Below are positions 27,147-28,024 of a stretch of DNA of 28,024 bases, in pieces. The stretch comes from a virus. A program made the translations under genes and the position numbers. Under the pieces are notes generated by a model that was not told the DNA's origin, did no database searches, and was given only the letters and a program-made list of their open reading frames with translations. The stretch's first letter is position 1. Every line of letters begins with the position of its first letter. The DNA lies in IMG/VR virus record IMGVR_UViG_3300015263_000690, positions 1-28,024 of that record; one strand, 5' to 3'.

Positions 27147-27466
27147 TGCGTGCCGGTGAAATGGACCGGCTGGTGATCATCGAGACGCCAACCGAAGGCA
27201 TAGACGACTATGGCGGCGCTACCCTCACCTGGGCGACGTTCGCCGAAGTATGGGCATCGAAGCGTCCGGCACGGGCCGGCGAGGGTTTATCGGCTGAGCG
27301 CATCGCCGCGCAGGACGAGAATGTCTGGCGCCTTCACTGGATCGACGGCGTGACCTACAAGATGCGCATCAACGAGGATGGCACCTATCACGACATCGTC
27401 GGCAAGATCGAGATCGGCCGGCGCGAAGGCATTGAATTGACCACCCGACTGCATCAGGCGACTTGA
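27146..27466 (+). CDS. Head closure / head-tail joining protein
   Basis: The 106-residue protein starts MRAGEMDRLVIIETPTEGID and goes on DDYGGATLTWATFAEVWASK, the standard beginning of phage head-tail joining proteins (PF05521). The rest, RPARAGEGLSAERIAAQDE and a beta pattern up to REGIELTTRL, fits this small beta-barrel family. It should form the stopper below the connector ring. Order and length are typical. Confidence 0.9.
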   Translation: MRAGEMDRLVIIETPTEGIDDYGGATLTWATFAEVWASKRPARAGEGLSAERIAAQDENVWRLHWIDGVTYKMRINEDGTYHDIVGKIEIGRREGIELTTRLHQAT

Positions 27467-27468
27467 CC

Positions 27469-27960
27469 ATGCCGGAACAGGTCCATATCCGGGGCGCCCG
27501 CGAGATGGAACAGGTGCTCCAGCAGTTGCCGGACTACATCGCCAAGCGCGTCGTCAATGGTGCATTGCGCAAAGGTGCGGCGGTGGTCTTGGATGCCGCC
27601 CGGGCCCGGGCGCCGGTGGGACAGGAATCCAAAGGCCGGGTGCGTTTGCGCGTCACCAAGAAAGGCAAGGTCAGCGTCAGCAATTACGGCAAGCTGAAGC
27701 TCAACCTGCGCATCGTTAATATCCCGCCGAGCAAGACCAGCCACAGTGCGGCGGTGGCGGTCAGCGTCGGCAAGGCATTCTGGGGGCTGTTCGTTGAGTT
27801 TGGCACGCGCTTCATGCGCGCGCGCCCATTCATGCGCCCGGCCTTCGAGTCCACCAAATACCAGGCGCTCGATGTAATTGGCAAAGCCCTCGGCGAGGGA
27901 ATCGAAAAAGCGGCGGTGAAGCTGGCCGGGCCGTTGGCCAAAAGTGGACTGAAGCGATGA
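27469..27960 (+). CDS. HK97 gp10-like neck/tail protein
   Basis: The ATG at 27469 is preferred to a TTG at 27463. The 163-residue protein has the gp10 family plan: HIRGAREMEQVLQQLPDYIA, a helix NGALRKGAAVVLDAARARAP, a basic strand region, and the conserved GLFVEFGTRFMRARPFMRPA near residues 103-122. It is the next component at the head-tail junction. It overlaps the next gene in ATGA. Confidence 0.9.
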   Translation: MPEQVHIRGAREMEQVLQQLPDYIAKRVVNGALRKGAAVVLDAARARAPVGQESKGRVRLRVTKKGKVSVSNYGKLKLNLRIVNIPPSKTSHSAAVAVSVGKAFWGLFVEFGTRFMRARPFMRPAFESTKYQALDVIGKALGEGIEKAAVKLAGPLAKSGLKR

Positions 27961-28024
27961 GAATTTCCGTGCTGGATGGCGATCCTGGTTTCAATCCAGA
28001 GCTCGCGCGGCGCGTGCGCGTGCT
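27957..28024 (+). CDS. Start of the next structural gene (3' truncated)
   Basis: The ATG at 27957 overlaps the previous stop in ATGA, and the frame runs to the end of the window. The 22 visible residues (MRISVLDGDPGFNPELARRV and on) are too few for a family call. By position it should be a tail-completion or tail-associated protein. Confidence 0.6.
   Translation, partial: MRISVLDGDPGFNPELARRVRV

Overview
The window is most of a temperate tailed phage genome of the HK97-head, lambda-like type. The host is almost certainly a Gram-negative proteobacterium with a GC-rich genome: there is an Rz/Rz1-type spanin pair, lipobox lipoproteins and a uniformly high third-position GC content. I cannot name the species. 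A beta- or gammaproteobacterial host is the best guess. No tRNA, rRNA, IS element or CRISPR array was seen.

Layout. (1) 1-3484, plus strand: the end of the late region, with spanins, small secreted or unknown genes, a DUF6378 protein, an SPFH/band-7 protein and a metallophosphoesterase. (2) 3501-5045, minus: a large serine integrase. (3) 5058-11255, minus: a very compact early-left operon of about twenty small genes, mostly joined by 4-base ATGA or GTGA overlaps. It includes a DNA methyltransferase, a cupin-like protein, several tiny membrane peptides and a RAMP-like protein, and it is interrupted by a striking 245-bp GCCNN repeat. (4) 11255-12511: the immunity region. A non-S24 repressor is translationally coupled to a lipoprotein, facing a small Cro-like gene. 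Five related operator sites form an OL-like pair and an OR-like triplet. Both strong promoters, and probably the repressor promoter, seem to make leaderless mRNAs. (5) 12625-16975, plus: a CII-like regulator, small genes, a replication ATPase with a possible origin at its end, and a zinc-finger Q-like antiterminator. (6) 17009-17374: a terminator and a minus-strand membrane zinc-ribbon moron. (7) 17390-28024, plus: HNH nuclease, TerS, TerL, portal, protease, capsid, a five-gene glycosyltransferase/methyltransferase-like cassette, head-tail connector genes and a truncated last gene.

How it works together (inference). The repressor holds both early promoters shut through the operators and is co-expressed with the lipoprotein in the lysogen. 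On induction, the leftward transcript makes host-modification and recombination-type functions. The rightward one makes Cro, the CII-like protein, the replication ATPase and then the Q-like protein, which would carry transcription through the terminators at 17009, 22188 and 23551 into the head genes. Lysis genes run directly into the integrase with no host DNA between them, so the sequence is in circular or virion order rather than the order of a prophage opened next to int.

The least explained features are the GCCNN array, the operator/start-codon fusion with leaderless transcripts, the RAMP-like gene, the glycosylation-type cassette next to the capsid gene and the phage SPFH protein.
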